Source of the DNA: Chloroflexota bacterium
GTDB taxonomy: Bacteria > Chloroflexota > Limnocylindria > Limnocylindrales > CSP1-4
DNA length: 32,336 bases
Assembly (NCBI GenBank): GCA_021783095.1
Contig: JAJXUG010000041.1
Location: 1 to 32,336 of the forward strand
Direction of reading: 5' to 3'
Part shown: positions 1-10,170 of the stretch, piece after piece
Layout of the letters: every line of letters begins with the position of its first letter
Numbering within the stretch: position 1 is the stretch's first letter
Notes under the pieces: model-generated
Databases searched by the model: none
Told to the model about the DNA's origin: nothing
Seen by the model: only the letters and a program-made list of their open reading frames with translations
Translations under genes and position numbers: made by a program

Positions 1-211
1 CTGGAACGCGCCCGGTCGCGCAGTCTCGGACCGAGGCGTCGGCAGGCCGGTTGGGTCGCCGAGGATGTCTGCCGATCAGGGAGTCGGCCCGGACCGGCAG
101 GACGTGTTGCCAACTCTTGGTGAGGAGTCACCACCAGTGCACCACTCTGCGGGAGAATGTCGAGCGTTCGAGGCCGCTGGTATCTCGGGGATCGGAGTGA
201 GGGGAACAACA

Positions 212-322
212 ATGGGCACGATGACGCTCCAGCGGCTACTCATTGTGGTCATCGTCGCTGTCCTGCTGGTCCTGGCAGCGACCCTCGTCGCATCCATCTG
301 GGGCATGAACATCGACCTGTAG
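212..322 (+). CDS. Small single-pass membrane peptide (36 aa)
   Basis: A 36-residue open frame starting at ATG 212 behind a GAGGGGA ribosome site about 8 nt upstream. After a short N-terminus (MGTMTLQR) nearly the whole chain is one hydrophobic helix (residues about 9-30, LLIVVIVAVLLVLAATLVAS), ending in a short tail, WGMNIDL. The reading frame is open further upstream to 65, but that part is polar and has no ribosome site. I recognise no family. Small proteins of this shape often modulate membrane complexes, but nothing here shows a partner. It stands alone, 55 nt before the HTH fragment. Confidence 0.5.
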   Translation: MGTMTLQRLLIVVIVAVLLVLAATLVASIWGMNIDL

Positions 323-376
323 GTCGCTGCCCGCGGGTCTCGGCATCCAATAGCCCGGGCCCGCCGACAGACCTGA

Positions 377-631
377 TCGGATCGCAAGAGGCCGCGGCCA
401 GTCCGCCCCACCGAACGCGCGACAGAGCGTGAGGTCTGGGTGCTGGCCGCGGTGCTCGCGGCGGCCTCCGAGAAGGCGGCCGCCCACCGGCTCGGCCTGT
501 CGCGCTCGACTGTCAAGCACCGCCTGGCCAACGCGCGGTCGAAGGTCGGCGCGGAGACGACGGCGCAGCTGGTGTGGATCCTGGCGCCGCGGCTGCCCGA
601 ACCCGAGGGCGGAGCGGATGCGGACGAGTAA
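377..631 (+). pseudogene. Orphan LuxR/GerE-type HTH domain, start codon missing
   Basis: The frame encodes a stand-alone DNA-binding domain of the LuxR C-terminal (GerE) type: TEREVWVLAAVL, then SEKAAAHRLGLSRSTVKHRL (scaffold and recognition helices), then LANARSKVGAETTAQLVW and a tail rich in Glu and Asp. No receiver or ligand domain precedes it. The frame is open from 377, but the first legal start is GTG 440, which would remove the first helix of the domain. The close copy at 31860-32082 has an ATG and the N-terminus MTRRPCRPAERATDRE at the equivalent place. The gene has therefore probably lost its start, or starts unusually. It is one of three related copies in the window. Confidence 0.6.
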
Positions 632-748
632 CGCCCGCCGGTCGAGAGTCGGACCGCAACCGTCACCCGGCCCTTGCGCCAGCGCGGCGTCGGCGTACCC
701 TCGCGAGCACCTGAGCCGGAGATTGGCCGGCCGGAATGGGGATGTCAG

Positions 749-1291
749 ATGCGCCGGGCGTGCTGGACGATCGCCATCACAACGGTCCTGATGCTCGCGG
801 TGTCCGCGCCGGCAGCGGCCGGAGTGGCCCCGACGTGGGTTGCGGTCACCGGACCCGCGGACTGGGCACCGACGCCTGGCTACATGCTCGAGATTGGCCG
901 CGACGCCTGGATCATCAACGCGACCAATGGCGGCGGGGTCACCGCCGTGCCGCTCGGCCAGCCCACGGTCGTCCGCGTCCGCCGCCTTTCCGACTGCGCG
1001 CCGGTGGTCCGCTTCGTGGCGCAGCCGGGTCGCGACTACACGATCCGCTTCGCGTCGAGCGGCTCGGCTCGGGTCGAGGACTGGACGGGCCAGGGGATGG
1101 ACTCGGGCCCGGCGCTCGGTGATCCGGTCAATCCTGTTTGCCCGGCGCTCCCCGACACGTCCACGGCGGCCCCCGCGGCCCCGCCTGGCGCCTCGCAGGA
1201 CCTCGCTCCACTCGGGATCGCCGGAGCGGCCGGGCTCCTCGCGGCGCTCCTGACCCTTCGGCGCAGACAGGCTCGCCGTCCGCAGCCCTGA
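749..1291 (+). CDS. Secreted protein with C-terminal membrane anchor, unknown function
   Basis: A 180-residue protein starting at ATG 749, with a GGGGATG-like ribosome site. Residues 1-24 form a signal peptide (basic RR, hydrophobic core ending APAAAG). The mature domain of about 110 residues is rich in Gly, Trp and Asp and has two widely spaced Cys. A Pro/Ala-rich stretch (TAAPAAPPGAS) leads to a C-terminal hydrophobic segment (LGIAGAAGLLAALLTL) and a basic tail RRRQARRPQP. This is the architecture of a cell-surface protein held by a C-terminal anchor. No LPXTG motif is visible. I recognise no family. The stop is followed directly, in the same frame, by an HTH remnant. Confidence 0.65.
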   Translation: MRRACWTIAITTVLMLAVSAPAAAGVAPTWVAVTGPADWAPTPGYMLEIGRDAWIINATNGGGVTAVPLGQPTVVRVRRLSDCAPVVRFVAQPGRDYTIRFASSGSARVEDWTGQGMDSGPALGDPVNPVCPALPDTSTAAPAAPPGASQDLAPLGIAGAAGLLAALLTLRRRQARRPQP

Positions 1292-1450
1292 GCCCGCCGG
1301 CTCGGCCTCTCGCACTCGACCGCCATGCACCACCTGGCGAACGCCCGGTCGAAGGTGGGGGCCGCCACGACGGCCCAGCTGGGGTGGATCGTCGGTCGGC
1401 GCCTGCCGGAGCCGGAGGGCCAGGCGCAGGCTCAGGCGGACGAGAACTAG
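1292..1450 (+). pseudogene. Truncated LuxR-type HTH remnant
   Basis: Beginning with the codon after the stop of the preceding gene, and in the same frame, the sequence reads RRLGLSHSTAMHHLANARSK followed by VGAATTAQLGWIVGRRLPEP and an acidic tail. This is the second half of the orphan HTH domain seen at 377-631 and 31860-32082. The first helices are missing and no start precedes the recognition helix; an internal ATG lies within it. It cannot fold as a complete HTH. It is most likely the scar of a recombination that placed the surface-protein gene over the 5' half of an HTH gene. Confidence 0.7.
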
Positions 1451-1594
1451 CCGCTGCTCGACGAACTCGAATGCCGATCCAGTGTCCCGTGAATGCCGGA
1501 TGGCCGCGTCGGGGTCTTACGGATCGCGGCCTCCCCGCCTTCGGCGATACTTGCGGCGACGACGCCCGCGAGGCACCAACTGACAGAGGGGACG

Positions 1595-2350
1595 ATGACG
1601 CTGCGGTTCGATGGGGTGAGCTTCTCCTACGGCTCTGGCGCCCTCGGACGCGGCCCTCGGACGCGGGTGTTCGAGGACTTCTCCTGGGAGGTGCCACAGG
1701 GCCGCACGGTGCTCCTGGGACCCAACGGCGCCGGCAAGACAACCCTGCTCGGCCTCGGCGCGAGCGCGCTGGCGCCGGCGTCGGGCAGCGTGCGCCTCGG
1801 GACCGCCTCCAGCACCGCCCGTCGGGAGCGGGCGGCGTTCCGGCGCGCCGTGGGCTGGATGCCGCAGCAGGTCCGGGCGATCGCCGGCCTCACGTGCCGC
1901 GAGCAGGTCGCCTACGCCGGGTGGCTCAAGGGCCTCGACCGCCGGGCGGCCTGGGAGGCGGCCGGCGGGGCGCTCGCGCGCGTGGACCTCGTAGCCGAGG
2001 CGGGCCGCCGCACCTCCCAGCTCTCGGGCGGGCAGCAGCGCCGGGTCGGGCTCGCCCAGGCGCTCGTCCACGAGGCCGACGTGCTGCTCCTCGACGAGCC
2101 GACCGCTGGCCTGGACCCAAACCAGCGTGCCCGGTTCCGGGACGTGCTGCGGGAGATCGCGCACGACATCCCGGTTGTGGTCTCGACCCACCAGGTCGAC
2201 GACCTGACCGACCTGTTCGACACGGTCGTCGTCATGGACCACGGACGGCTGGTGTTCTCGGGGACGCCCGCGGCGTTCATGGCGCTGGCGCCTGCCGGCA
2301 GCGCCTTCCCGGCCGAGGCCTCCTACGGCACGCTCGTCGCGGGCGATTGA
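1595..2350 (+). CDS. ABC transporter ATP-binding protein
   Basis: A cytoplasmic ATPase of 251 residues that powers an ABC-2 type exporter. Start ATG 1595 follows AGAGGGG; the frame is open upstream but without coding character. All nucleotide-binding motifs are present: Walker A GPNGAGKTT (42-50), Q-loop Q91, signature LSGGQ (153-157), Walker B LLLDEP (D177, E178), D-loop AGLDP, and H-loop H209 in STHQ. Single-domain length and its place directly before two membrane-protein genes indicate a small exporter. The stop is 1 nt before the GTG of the permease, so the genes are translationally coupled. Substrate cannot be read from the sequence. Confidence 0.93.
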   Translation: MTLRFDGVSFSYGSGALGRGPRTRVFEDFSWEVPQGRTVLLGPNGAGKTTLLGLGASALAPASGSVRLGTASSTARRERAAFRRAVGWMPQQVRAIAGLTCREQVAYAGWLKGLDRRAAWEAAGGALARVDLVAEAGRRTSQLSGGQQRRVGLAQALVHEADVLLLDEPTAGLDPNQRARFRDVLREIAHDIPVVVSTHQVDDLTDLFDTVVVMDHGRLVFSGTPAAFMALAPAGSAFPAEASYGTLVAGD

Positions 2351-2351
2351 C

Positions 2352-3674
2352 GTGATCGGCCTCCGCTCCTCCCTGCGGGCGATGCCCGCGCTCTGGCTCG
2401 CCCTCCCGATGGTCCTGCTCGCGGGCGCTTACGGCATGGCGCTCTACCCCTCGGACCACTACGGCCTGGGGGCGACCGCGATGGGCACGGGCGCCCTCCC
2501 GTTCATCGCGGGGTTCACCGCCGCCACGGCCGCCTGGGAGGGCGCAAGACTGCGCCCGGCCGTCTGGTGGTCGCCCGCCGTCCGCTCCCAGCTCGAGGTC
2601 GCCGGCTGGGCCGTGCTGCCCTCTGTTCTGGTCGGCGTCCTGGCGCTCCTCGTCGCCGTCGCGGTGCTGCTCGTGCGCTCCGGTGCGACCGTCCCCGATC
2701 TGACCCTCATCGCGGTCGGCGTGCTCGACCTCGTCGCGTGGGCGGCCGTCGGGTTCGCGGCCGGCATCCTGCTGCCCGTCCCGGTCGCGGTGCCGGTCGG
2801 GATCCTGCTGCCCTTCGTGTGGCTCGCCTTCGTACCGGCGATGTACCCAGTGTGGCTCCGCCACCTCACGGGGATGTTTCGCGACTGCTGCGGGCTCAAC
2901 GAGGCGTTGGCACCGGCCGCGGTCGTCGCGTCGGTCCTGGTCGACATCGGGGTCATCGTCGCGGCGGTCGTCCTTGTCGCGGGGTGGAGGTCGATGCGGC
3001 AGCGCGGGGGATCTGGCCGTGCCAGAGCCATCCCCATCGTCGCCTCCGGCCTCGTCCTGGTCCTGACGCTCCGCGCGGGCGTCGGGCTGGTCTCGGGCAT
3101 GACCTACGCGCCCGTGGTGACCAGGGACCAGGCCCAACTCACCTGCCGGGAGCGCGCCGGCTTGACGCTCTGCCTGTGGCCCGAGCACGCCCCGGAGGCC
3201 GATGCGCTCGCCGCCGTCGCGTCGGACGTTCGCAGCCGCTGGCTCGCCGCTGGCATCGACGCACCGGCCATCTTCACGGAGGCTGCCCGGTCCGTCGCGC
3301 CTGCCGGGTCGCTCGCCTTCGGGGTTTCGGGAACCGCGCCTGATGACGTGATCCGCGCCCTCGCCGTCGCCATGGCCCCGCCATACCCCGTGTGCATCGA
3401 CCCCCGGACGGGAACCCAGATGGGCACGACCGGCGCCGGCGCGATGACGTGGCTCCAAGCCTGGTATGCCGCCGCCGGCGGCATGTCGCCGGGCCGCCTC
3501 GTCGAGGAATACGGCTACGGGCAGGGCATGCCGGGCACTACGCTCGATCCGCTGCCCACCGTCGACGCCCTCTGGAAGGTGTCGCCCGAGGCGCGGCGGG
3601 CCTGGGTCGCGCACGCCGCGGCCCTCGTGGCGACCTGCGAGGAGGTCGAGGTCGATCTCACCGTGCGTCCGTGA
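2352..3674 (+). CDS. ABC exporter membrane protein with extracytoplasmic C-terminal domain
   Basis: A 440-residue protein with GTG start at 2352, 1 nt after the ATPase stop. The first about 250 residues form six hydrophobic helices (for example residues 12-30, 88-112, 120-140 and 142-165). The last about 190 residues are soluble and start with a Cys pair in TCRERAGLTLCLWPEH, then a mixed alpha/beta stretch ending in two more potential helices. This resembles ABC-associated membrane proteins of actinobacteria whose tail carries paired cysteines; I do not assign a named family. As the main membrane partner of the ATPase it likely forms the transport path, with the tail outside the membrane acting as sensor or substrate gate (inference). 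Confidence 0.8.
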   Translation: MIGLRSSLRAMPALWLALPMVLLAGAYGMALYPSDHYGLGATAMGTGALPFIAGFTAATAAWEGARLRPAVWWSPAVRSQLEVAGWAVLPSVLVGVLALLVAVAVLLVRSGATVPDLTLIAVGVLDLVAWAAVGFAAGILLPVPVAVPVGILLPFVWLAFVPAMYPVWLRHLTGMFRDCCGLNEALAPAAVVASVLVDIGVIVAAVVLVAGWRSMRQRGGSGRARAIPIVASGLVLVLTLRAGVGLVSGMTYAPVVTRDQAQLTCRERAGLTLCLWPEHAPEADALAAVASDVRSRWLAAGIDAPAIFTEAARSVAPAGSLAFGVSGTAPDDVIRALAVAMAPPYPVCIDPRTGTQMGTTGAGAMTWLQAWYAAAGGMSPGRLVEEYGYGQGMPGTTLDPLPTVDALWKVSPEARRAWVAHAAALVATCEEVEVDLTVRP

Positions 3675-4270
3675 GCCTCTACCTGCGGGTCCGGGGCGCT
3701 CGAGTGATCGCTTCGGTGGTAGCCGTCGTCGTCGCGCTCCTCGCGTGGCCCGGCTCGTCCATGGGGGCGACTCCGAGCCCGACCGGGGCGACCATGATGG
3801 CGGGGGCATTCCTCGCAATTGCCGTGCCTGCGGTGGTCGGGTGGGGCTGTGCCCGTGGTGACGGTCGGCTGGAGTCGACGGGCGTTCGGCCCATCAAGTG
3901 GGCCGACCTCGCGATCACCCTGGTCGCGACGGGCGTTGTCGCACTCGTGGCCGTCCTGCTCCACGCCGTCGGCATGGCCGACGCGGGCCTCGTGGCTGCG
4001 CGTGCGGTCCTGACCTACCTCGGGTTCCTGCTGTTGGCCGCCGCCTTCGCGGGCTGGCGGCTCGCGCCCGTGGCCCCAGCCCTGTTCCTGCTCGCCGTCG
4101 CGGTGTTCGGTCGGGGCGAGGACATCGAGCACCCGGCCCGCTGGGCGTTCATCGCGGCGCGTGGGGACGACTCGGCTTCGTGGCTGCTCACGGGGATCGT
4201 GCTGGTGGTGGGCATGGCCGCCTACCTGGTGGCCCCGCGTCGGCTGGACTTGTCACCGTCGACCGAGTAG
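3671..4270 (+). CDS. Integral membrane protein, third gene of ABC exporter operon
   Basis: A 199-residue protein whose GTG start overlaps the upstream stop in GTGA, so it is translationally coupled. After SLYLRVRGAR it shows about six hydrophobic segments (VIASVVAVVVALLAW; MMAGAFLAIAVPAVVGW; LAITLVATGVVALVAVLLHA; LTYLGFLLLAAAFAGW; LAPVAPALFLLAVAVF; LLTGIVLVVGMAAYLV). No soluble domain is present. It probably pairs with the larger membrane protein to make the exporter's transmembrane part. The long open frame upstream of 3671 is the antiphase shadow of the previous gene. Confidence 0.75.
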   Translation: MSLYLRVRGARVIASVVAVVVALLAWPGSSMGATPSPTGATMMAGAFLAIAVPAVVGWGCARGDGRLESTGVRPIKWADLAITLVATGVVALVAVLLHAVGMADAGLVAARAVLTYLGFLLLAAAFAGWRLAPVAPALFLLAVAVFGRGEDIEHPARWAFIAARGDDSASWLLTGIVLVVGMAAYLVAPRRLDLSPSTE

Positions 4271-4278
4271 CGCCGTCT

Positions 4279-4295
4279 CGTGCGGCAGCCGCACG
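4279..4295 (+). terminator. Short perfect hairpin after exporter operon
   Basis: CGTGCGGC-A-GCCGCACG, a perfect 8-nt inverted repeat with one central base, starts 9 nt after the stop of the last exporter gene and is followed by CCCTT. Position and GC-rich stem fit a weak intrinsic terminator, but a proper T tract is missing. Confidence 0.4.
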
Positions 4296-4837
4296 CCCTT
4301 GCGAGGTAGCTGTCTGATGGCGGGCATGGCCCAAACGACCAAGTAGTCATCCGCCCGCCGCTGCCCGACGCTACAGGGCATGACGGCGCGCTGGTCCGGT
4401 CCACACCGGCTCCCGGGCCCCCCGGCCTGTTGCGACCCCGGGTACGCCACACGCTCACGAGCTGGCGTCGCTGGGCAAGGGCTACATCCGCCGGAGTGTC
4501 GAGGCGGAGGCCCGCGGAAGGGCAGCCGCGATCGCGGGCGAGTTCAGGTGGAAGTGCGCAAGACTGGTCGGGGCGAGAGGACCAGAGCCTCCGCTACCCA
4601 CCTCATCCGCGGATGCTCCGTGGTCATGGGGGGCGAGCGCCCACCGCTGGGCGTGGATCGCATCGCATGACGGTGCGACCGGGCCAGCCCACCCAGGCGT
4701 CGGGCCGGCCGATGACAGCTCAGGAGGCCGCCGGCTCAAGCGGCGAGAGCTCGACGATCGTCGCGGCGACCGGCTCCCGGATGCACGCCTCGCCACACGG
4801 TCTGTCCCACAGCGCGACCGTCACGCGCAGTCGGGCT
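4296..4837. other. Gene-poor stretch left of the IS3 element
   Basis: No gene is supported here. One plus-strand frame is open from 4384 and contains a coding-like stretch (HELASLGKGYIRRSVEAEAR, then GRAAAIAGEF, about 4454-4540). It has no start codon, no ribosome site and no recognisable family, and degenerates into low-complexity residues. It may be the tail of an eroded gene. Confidence 0.4.
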
Positions 4838-4866
4838 TGAACCGCCCTGACTTCGATGGAGACTCC
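4838..4866 (+). repeat. Left terminal inverted repeat of IS3 element
   Basis: Begins TGAACCGCCCTG and ends GGAGACTC(C). It matches the reverse complement of 7581-7608 except for a few bases in the middle. Confidence 0.85.
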
Positions 4867-4889
4867 ACCACTTGGAGGATCATGGAGTC

Positions 4890-7236
<2,347 letters not shown>

Positions 7237-7243
7237 CAAGGCC

Positions 7244-7270
7244 GTGTTGCGACGACTGGTTGAGCCCGCC
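7244..7270 (-). repeat. Right inverted repeat of IS30-family element
   Basis: Begins GTGTTGCGACGAC and ends CCCGCC; reverse complement of the left end with scattered mismatches in the outer half. The next bases, CAA, are the target duplication. Confidence 0.85.
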
Positions 7271-7580
7271 CAATACCTGTCCATCAAGTACACCGAGCGC
7301 CTGGCCGACGAGGGTGCCGTCACCTCGGTCGGGAGCAAGGGGGGCTCCTACGACAACGCCCTCGCCGAGACGGTCAACGGCCTGTACAAGGCCGAGCTCA
7401 TCCGGGCGCAGGGCCCGTGGCGGACGGCCGACCAGGTCGAGCTCGCGACCGCGGGCCGGGTCGCCTGGTGGAATGCGGAGCGGCTCCACGGGGCCTGCGG
7501 CGACATCCCGCCCGCCGAGTTCGAGGCGGCCTACCATCACCGCCTAAAGGCGAGCGAGGCCGCCTGAAACCCAATCACTC

Positions 7581-7608
7581 GAGTCTCCACGGAACCCAGG
7601 GCGGTTCA
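7581..7608 (-). repeat. Right terminal inverted repeat of IS3 element
   Basis: GAGTCTCCACGG at the inner side and CAGGGCGGTTCA at the outer edge, the inverted counterpart of 4838-4866. The following bases CCCC do not repeat the left flank. Confidence 0.85.
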
Positions 7609-7616
7609 CCCCGGAG

Positions 7617-7913
7617 GTGCTGAAGAGTCGCCCGGCAGTCCGAGCTCTCTACAACAACCTGAAGGCGAGCGTCGCCACCGGCGCGTTTGTCGTCAGGAGC
7701 GCCGAGACGCTCACCGAGTACACGGCCACCGGCGACTCGGTGCTCGACCTAGCGCTGATGCTTGACGTCGCAGTGCGGTCCGCTCGGCCGGACGCGTGGC
7801 GGGGCGTCCACGCCAAGGAGCAGGTGATCAAGGCGGCGCTCTACACGGTTCTCCAGGACCGCGACGAGGTGGAGCGGCTCTTCCAGATCGTCAAGGCGCA
7901 GGGCGAGTACTGA
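7617..7913 (+). pseudogene. hsdR: Type I restriction enzyme HsdR, C-terminal fragment
   Basis: The frame reads RPAVRALYNNLKASVATGAF, a central helical stretch, then DAWRGVHAKEQVIKAALYTV and a C-terminal QDRDEVERLFQIVKAQGEY. This matches the extreme C-terminus of HsdR motor subunits. Only about 98 residues of a protein normally near 1000 remain, and the missing part stops exactly at the right end of the IS3 element. The GTG at 7617 is open but probably just an internal codon. The following DUF45 gene, 2 nt after the stop, is a common neighbour of hsdR, which supports the call. No hsdM or hsdS is present in the window. Confidence 0.75.
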
Positions 7914-7915
7914 CC

Positions 7916-8629
7916 GTGCCGGAGATCGCGCTGGGCGACATCACGGTTGAGGTGGTCCTGAAGGACATCAAGAACGTCCACCTCAGCGTCTACCCGCCTG
8001 CCGGTCGCGTGCGCATTTCGGCGCCGGCCTCGATGACCCTCGATACGGTCCGCCTCTTCGCCATCGCGAAGCTGGACTGGATCCGGCAGCAGCAGAAGAA
8101 GCAGCGCGCACAGGAGCGCGAGACCGCGCGCGAGTGCGTGGACCGGGAGAGCCACTACGTCTGGGGGGTCCGCTACCTGATGAAGGTGGTCGAGACGGAA
8201 GCGGCTCCTAGCGTTCGGCGGGAGCACCGCAAGCTCGTACTGCATGTGCGGCCACGCTCGGATGCTGCTGTCCGGCGCGCGGTTCTCGCCGGCTGGTATC
8301 GGGACATCCTCAAGGCCGCACTCCCGCCGCTGATCGCCGCGTGGGAGCCCAGGCTCCTCGTGACAGTCGACGCCTTCCATGTGCAGCAGATGAAGACGAA
8401 GTGGGGCAGCTGCAACCCCGCCGCGCGGTCAATCCGCCTGAACACGGAGCTAGCGAAGAAGCCGACCGAATGCCTCGAGTACCTCGTGCTGCACGAGATG
8501 GTCCACCTGCTCGAGCCCACCCACAACGCCCGCTTCGTCGCCCTGATGACGCAGTTCATGCCGGATTGGCGCCACCGCAAGCAGGCCCTGAACCGGCTCC
8601 CGATCGGGCATCCGGCCTGGTCCTACTGA
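7916..8629 (+). CDS. YgjP/DUF45-family zinc metallopeptidase
   Basis: A 237-residue soluble protein starting at GTG 7916, 2 nt after the hsdR fragment. The C-terminal third holds the gluzincin-like motif LHEMVHLLEPTHNARF (H193, E194, H197, third ligand H203), preceded by TKWGSCNPA, a signature of the YgjP/SprT-like group. The N-terminal half forms the beta-rich DUF45 domain (VYPPAGRVRISAPA). Length is normal. Genes of this family are frequently the last gene of type I restriction operons; their role there is not established. Here it is intact although its partner has been destroyed, so it may be on the way to decay or may act alone. Confidence 0.9.
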   Translation: MPEIALGDITVEVVLKDIKNVHLSVYPPAGRVRISAPASMTLDTVRLFAIAKLDWIRQQQKKQRAQERETARECVDRESHYVWGVRYLMKVVETEAAPSVRREHRKLVLHVRPRSDAAVRRAVLAGWYRDILKAALPPLIAAWEPRLLVTVDAFHVQQMKTKWGSCNPAARSIRLNTELAKKPTECLEYLVLHEMVHLLEPTHNARFVALMTQFMPDWRHRKQALNRLPIGHPAWSY

Positions 8630-9136
8630 ACCTTCCGGGCGCTTCAAAGGACGTACCGACTCCACAGGGCGGATTACTCGGAGGAGACGCCGGGACCGGC
8701 CGTGACCTTCCGCTACCTGCTCGTCGAGGCGAGCCCACAAGTCCTCGAAGCCGCCGTCGGCGCGACGTAGGCGAGTTCACCGAGGTGCTGTCGCCGCGCT
8801 TGTGTGGTTGACGATCGAGTAGGCCCCGGTCGCCCCGCCGCGAGCTGGACGCCGGCCAGTCTGAGCGGCCCCGCGTGATCGGTCCGGCGGGCGGGGAGGC
8901 GGGATCAGCCGATCCTTCGCCTCTTCGCTTATCGCGCGCTTACCCGCATCCCCGACGTCGTCCGCCAGGCTGTCACGACACGGCGAAAGGGCGGAGCGGG
9001 GGCCAGGTGCACCGTGGCGGGCGTGGCTGACTGCGCCTCAAGCGCTCGTGGCGCAATCGCGATCGGAAGCCCGGAGACTGACTGGGAGCGACTAGGCTGG
9101 GTCGATCAGGTGCAAGCCCGTACGGAGAAAGACGAC
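8630..9136. other. Intergenic stretch, no gene recognised
   Basis: About 500 nt without a supported gene. A 22-codon frame (8701-8769, GTG start, VTFRYLLVEASPQVLEAAVG) has a GGAGGA site some distance upstream, but is too short to judge. The last 60 nt presumably hold the promoter of the HNH gene; I see no clear -35/-10 pair. Confidence 0.4.
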
Positions 9137-9589
9137 ATGACGGACGACCTGCCGTTCGGCCGCTACGCGGGCGCCGGGCGGACGATCCTGGATCCACCGC
9201 GCCAGCGCGACGGGACCGCCCGCCACGGCTACGGGCTCGACGTCTTCGCCCAGTGCGGCTACACCTGCGTGTACTGCGGGCTGGACATGGCGAGCGACTT
9301 CCGGGCGTGGCTCCAGCTGTCGGTCGACCACGTCGTCCCCCACCAGATGGCGGGCCAAGGCTTCGACCGCCGGCACGTCGAGAGCGTCTCCAACCTCGTC
9401 ACCTGCTGCCGGGCGTGCAACGACCTCGGCAACCGCTACGCGCCTCCCCCGGGGCCAGCCCCGACGACGGATGATGAGTTCCTCGCCCTCCGGGACAGCG
9501 TCTTCCGCGACCGGCGCGCGATGATCCTGAAGCGCCGGGCCGAGGAGGAGGCCGTCTACCGGAAGCTCATCGCCGGCAGCCCGCGATGA
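9137..9589 (+). CDS. HNH endonuclease
   Basis: A 150-residue nuclease, start ATG 9137 behind GGAGA. The beta-beta-alpha metal fold is clear: zinc pair CVYCGLD, catalytic SVDHVVPHQMAG (H in VDHV), and the second half NLVTCCRACNDLGNRYA with the CxxC pair and the Asn. The helical C-terminus (RAMILKRRAEEEAVYRKL) is basic. Such free-standing HNH proteins occur as homing-type nucleases, restriction enzymes or phage packaging proteins, and the sequence alone does not decide. It overlaps the next gene in ATGA and sits in a block of restriction-related remnants, which makes a defence role the more likely reading. Confidence 0.85.
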   Translation: MTDDLPFGRYAGAGRTILDPPRQRDGTARHGYGLDVFAQCGYTCVYCGLDMASDFRAWLQLSVDHVVPHQMAGQGFDRRHVESVSNLVTCCRACNDLGNRYAPPPGPAPTTDDEFLALRDSVFRDRRAMILKRRAEEEAVYRKLIAGSPR

Positions 9590-10121
9590 CCGCGATCGAC
9601 CGCGAGGCCCTGCGGGCGCCGCTCGCGGGGACCGGGTCCCCGGGCCGCGCGCGGCAGCTGCTCCTCGAGTCCGCCGGCCGCGCCACGGGGCCGCTCGATG
9701 CGCTCCGGTGGGGATCCCGAAGGCGAGCCTGCGAATCCTCGCCGGCCACGCGGAGGCGTTCGCGCCGCACGGCCCGATCGGGCGCTGGCGGGGCGCCGCG
9801 GCAGAGCCGGACGGCCCGGCCCAGTGGCCCTGGTACGAGTACGGCGACGCGGTCGCCCGGTTCGAGCAGGACATGTACGCGGCCAAGCTCGTCCGGTCGA
9901 TCGACTGGATGCGGTGGGCGGGAACCCCAGAGGCACAGCTCTTGATCTCCGACCCGACAGCGATCGCCGAGGCCTCGCCCGACGACCTGATCTACCTCCT
10001 GACCGCGATCGTCCGGGGCGAGCGCTTCAGCGACGGCGAGATCGCCGGCGCGTACGAGCGAGGCACGCTGCTCGCGATCGCGGAGCGGGCGCGGGCCCTG
10101 CTCGACGGGGAGGCGGGGTAG
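9586..10121 (+). pseudogene. DUF6508-like protein with one-base frameshift
   Basis: The gene starts at ATG 9586, overlapping the HNH stop (ATGA), and reads MTAIDREALRAP... to ...GPLDALRW at 9711. It must then change frame to continue GIPKASLRILAGHAEAF at 9714. Adding one G to the GGGG run at 9710-9713 restores a single protein of about 178 residues. The second part (conserved WPWYEYGDAVARF, DWMRWAG, LLTAIVRGERFSDGEIAGAY) resembles the DUF6508 family of unknown function. A GTG at 9708 could start a 137-residue version, but it has no ribosome site. The shift may be real or a homopolymer error. Confidence 0.7.
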
Positions 10122-10170
10122 GCGTGTCGCGCGCAGGCCCATGCCCGACGGGTACCAGGTCTCCGCTCAG

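Noticed and set aside
2277-3818. Minus-strand open frame of 513 codons opposite the exporter permease
   Set aside because: Low-complexity shadow of a GC-rich membrane-protein gene.
4380-4840. Overlapping plus-strand frames left of the IS3 element
   Set aside because: Open by GC bias only. The most coding-like frame has no start codon, and none carries a motif.
8701-8769. 22-codon frame after the DUF45 gene
   Set aside because: Too short and with badly spaced ribosome site; no way to support it.
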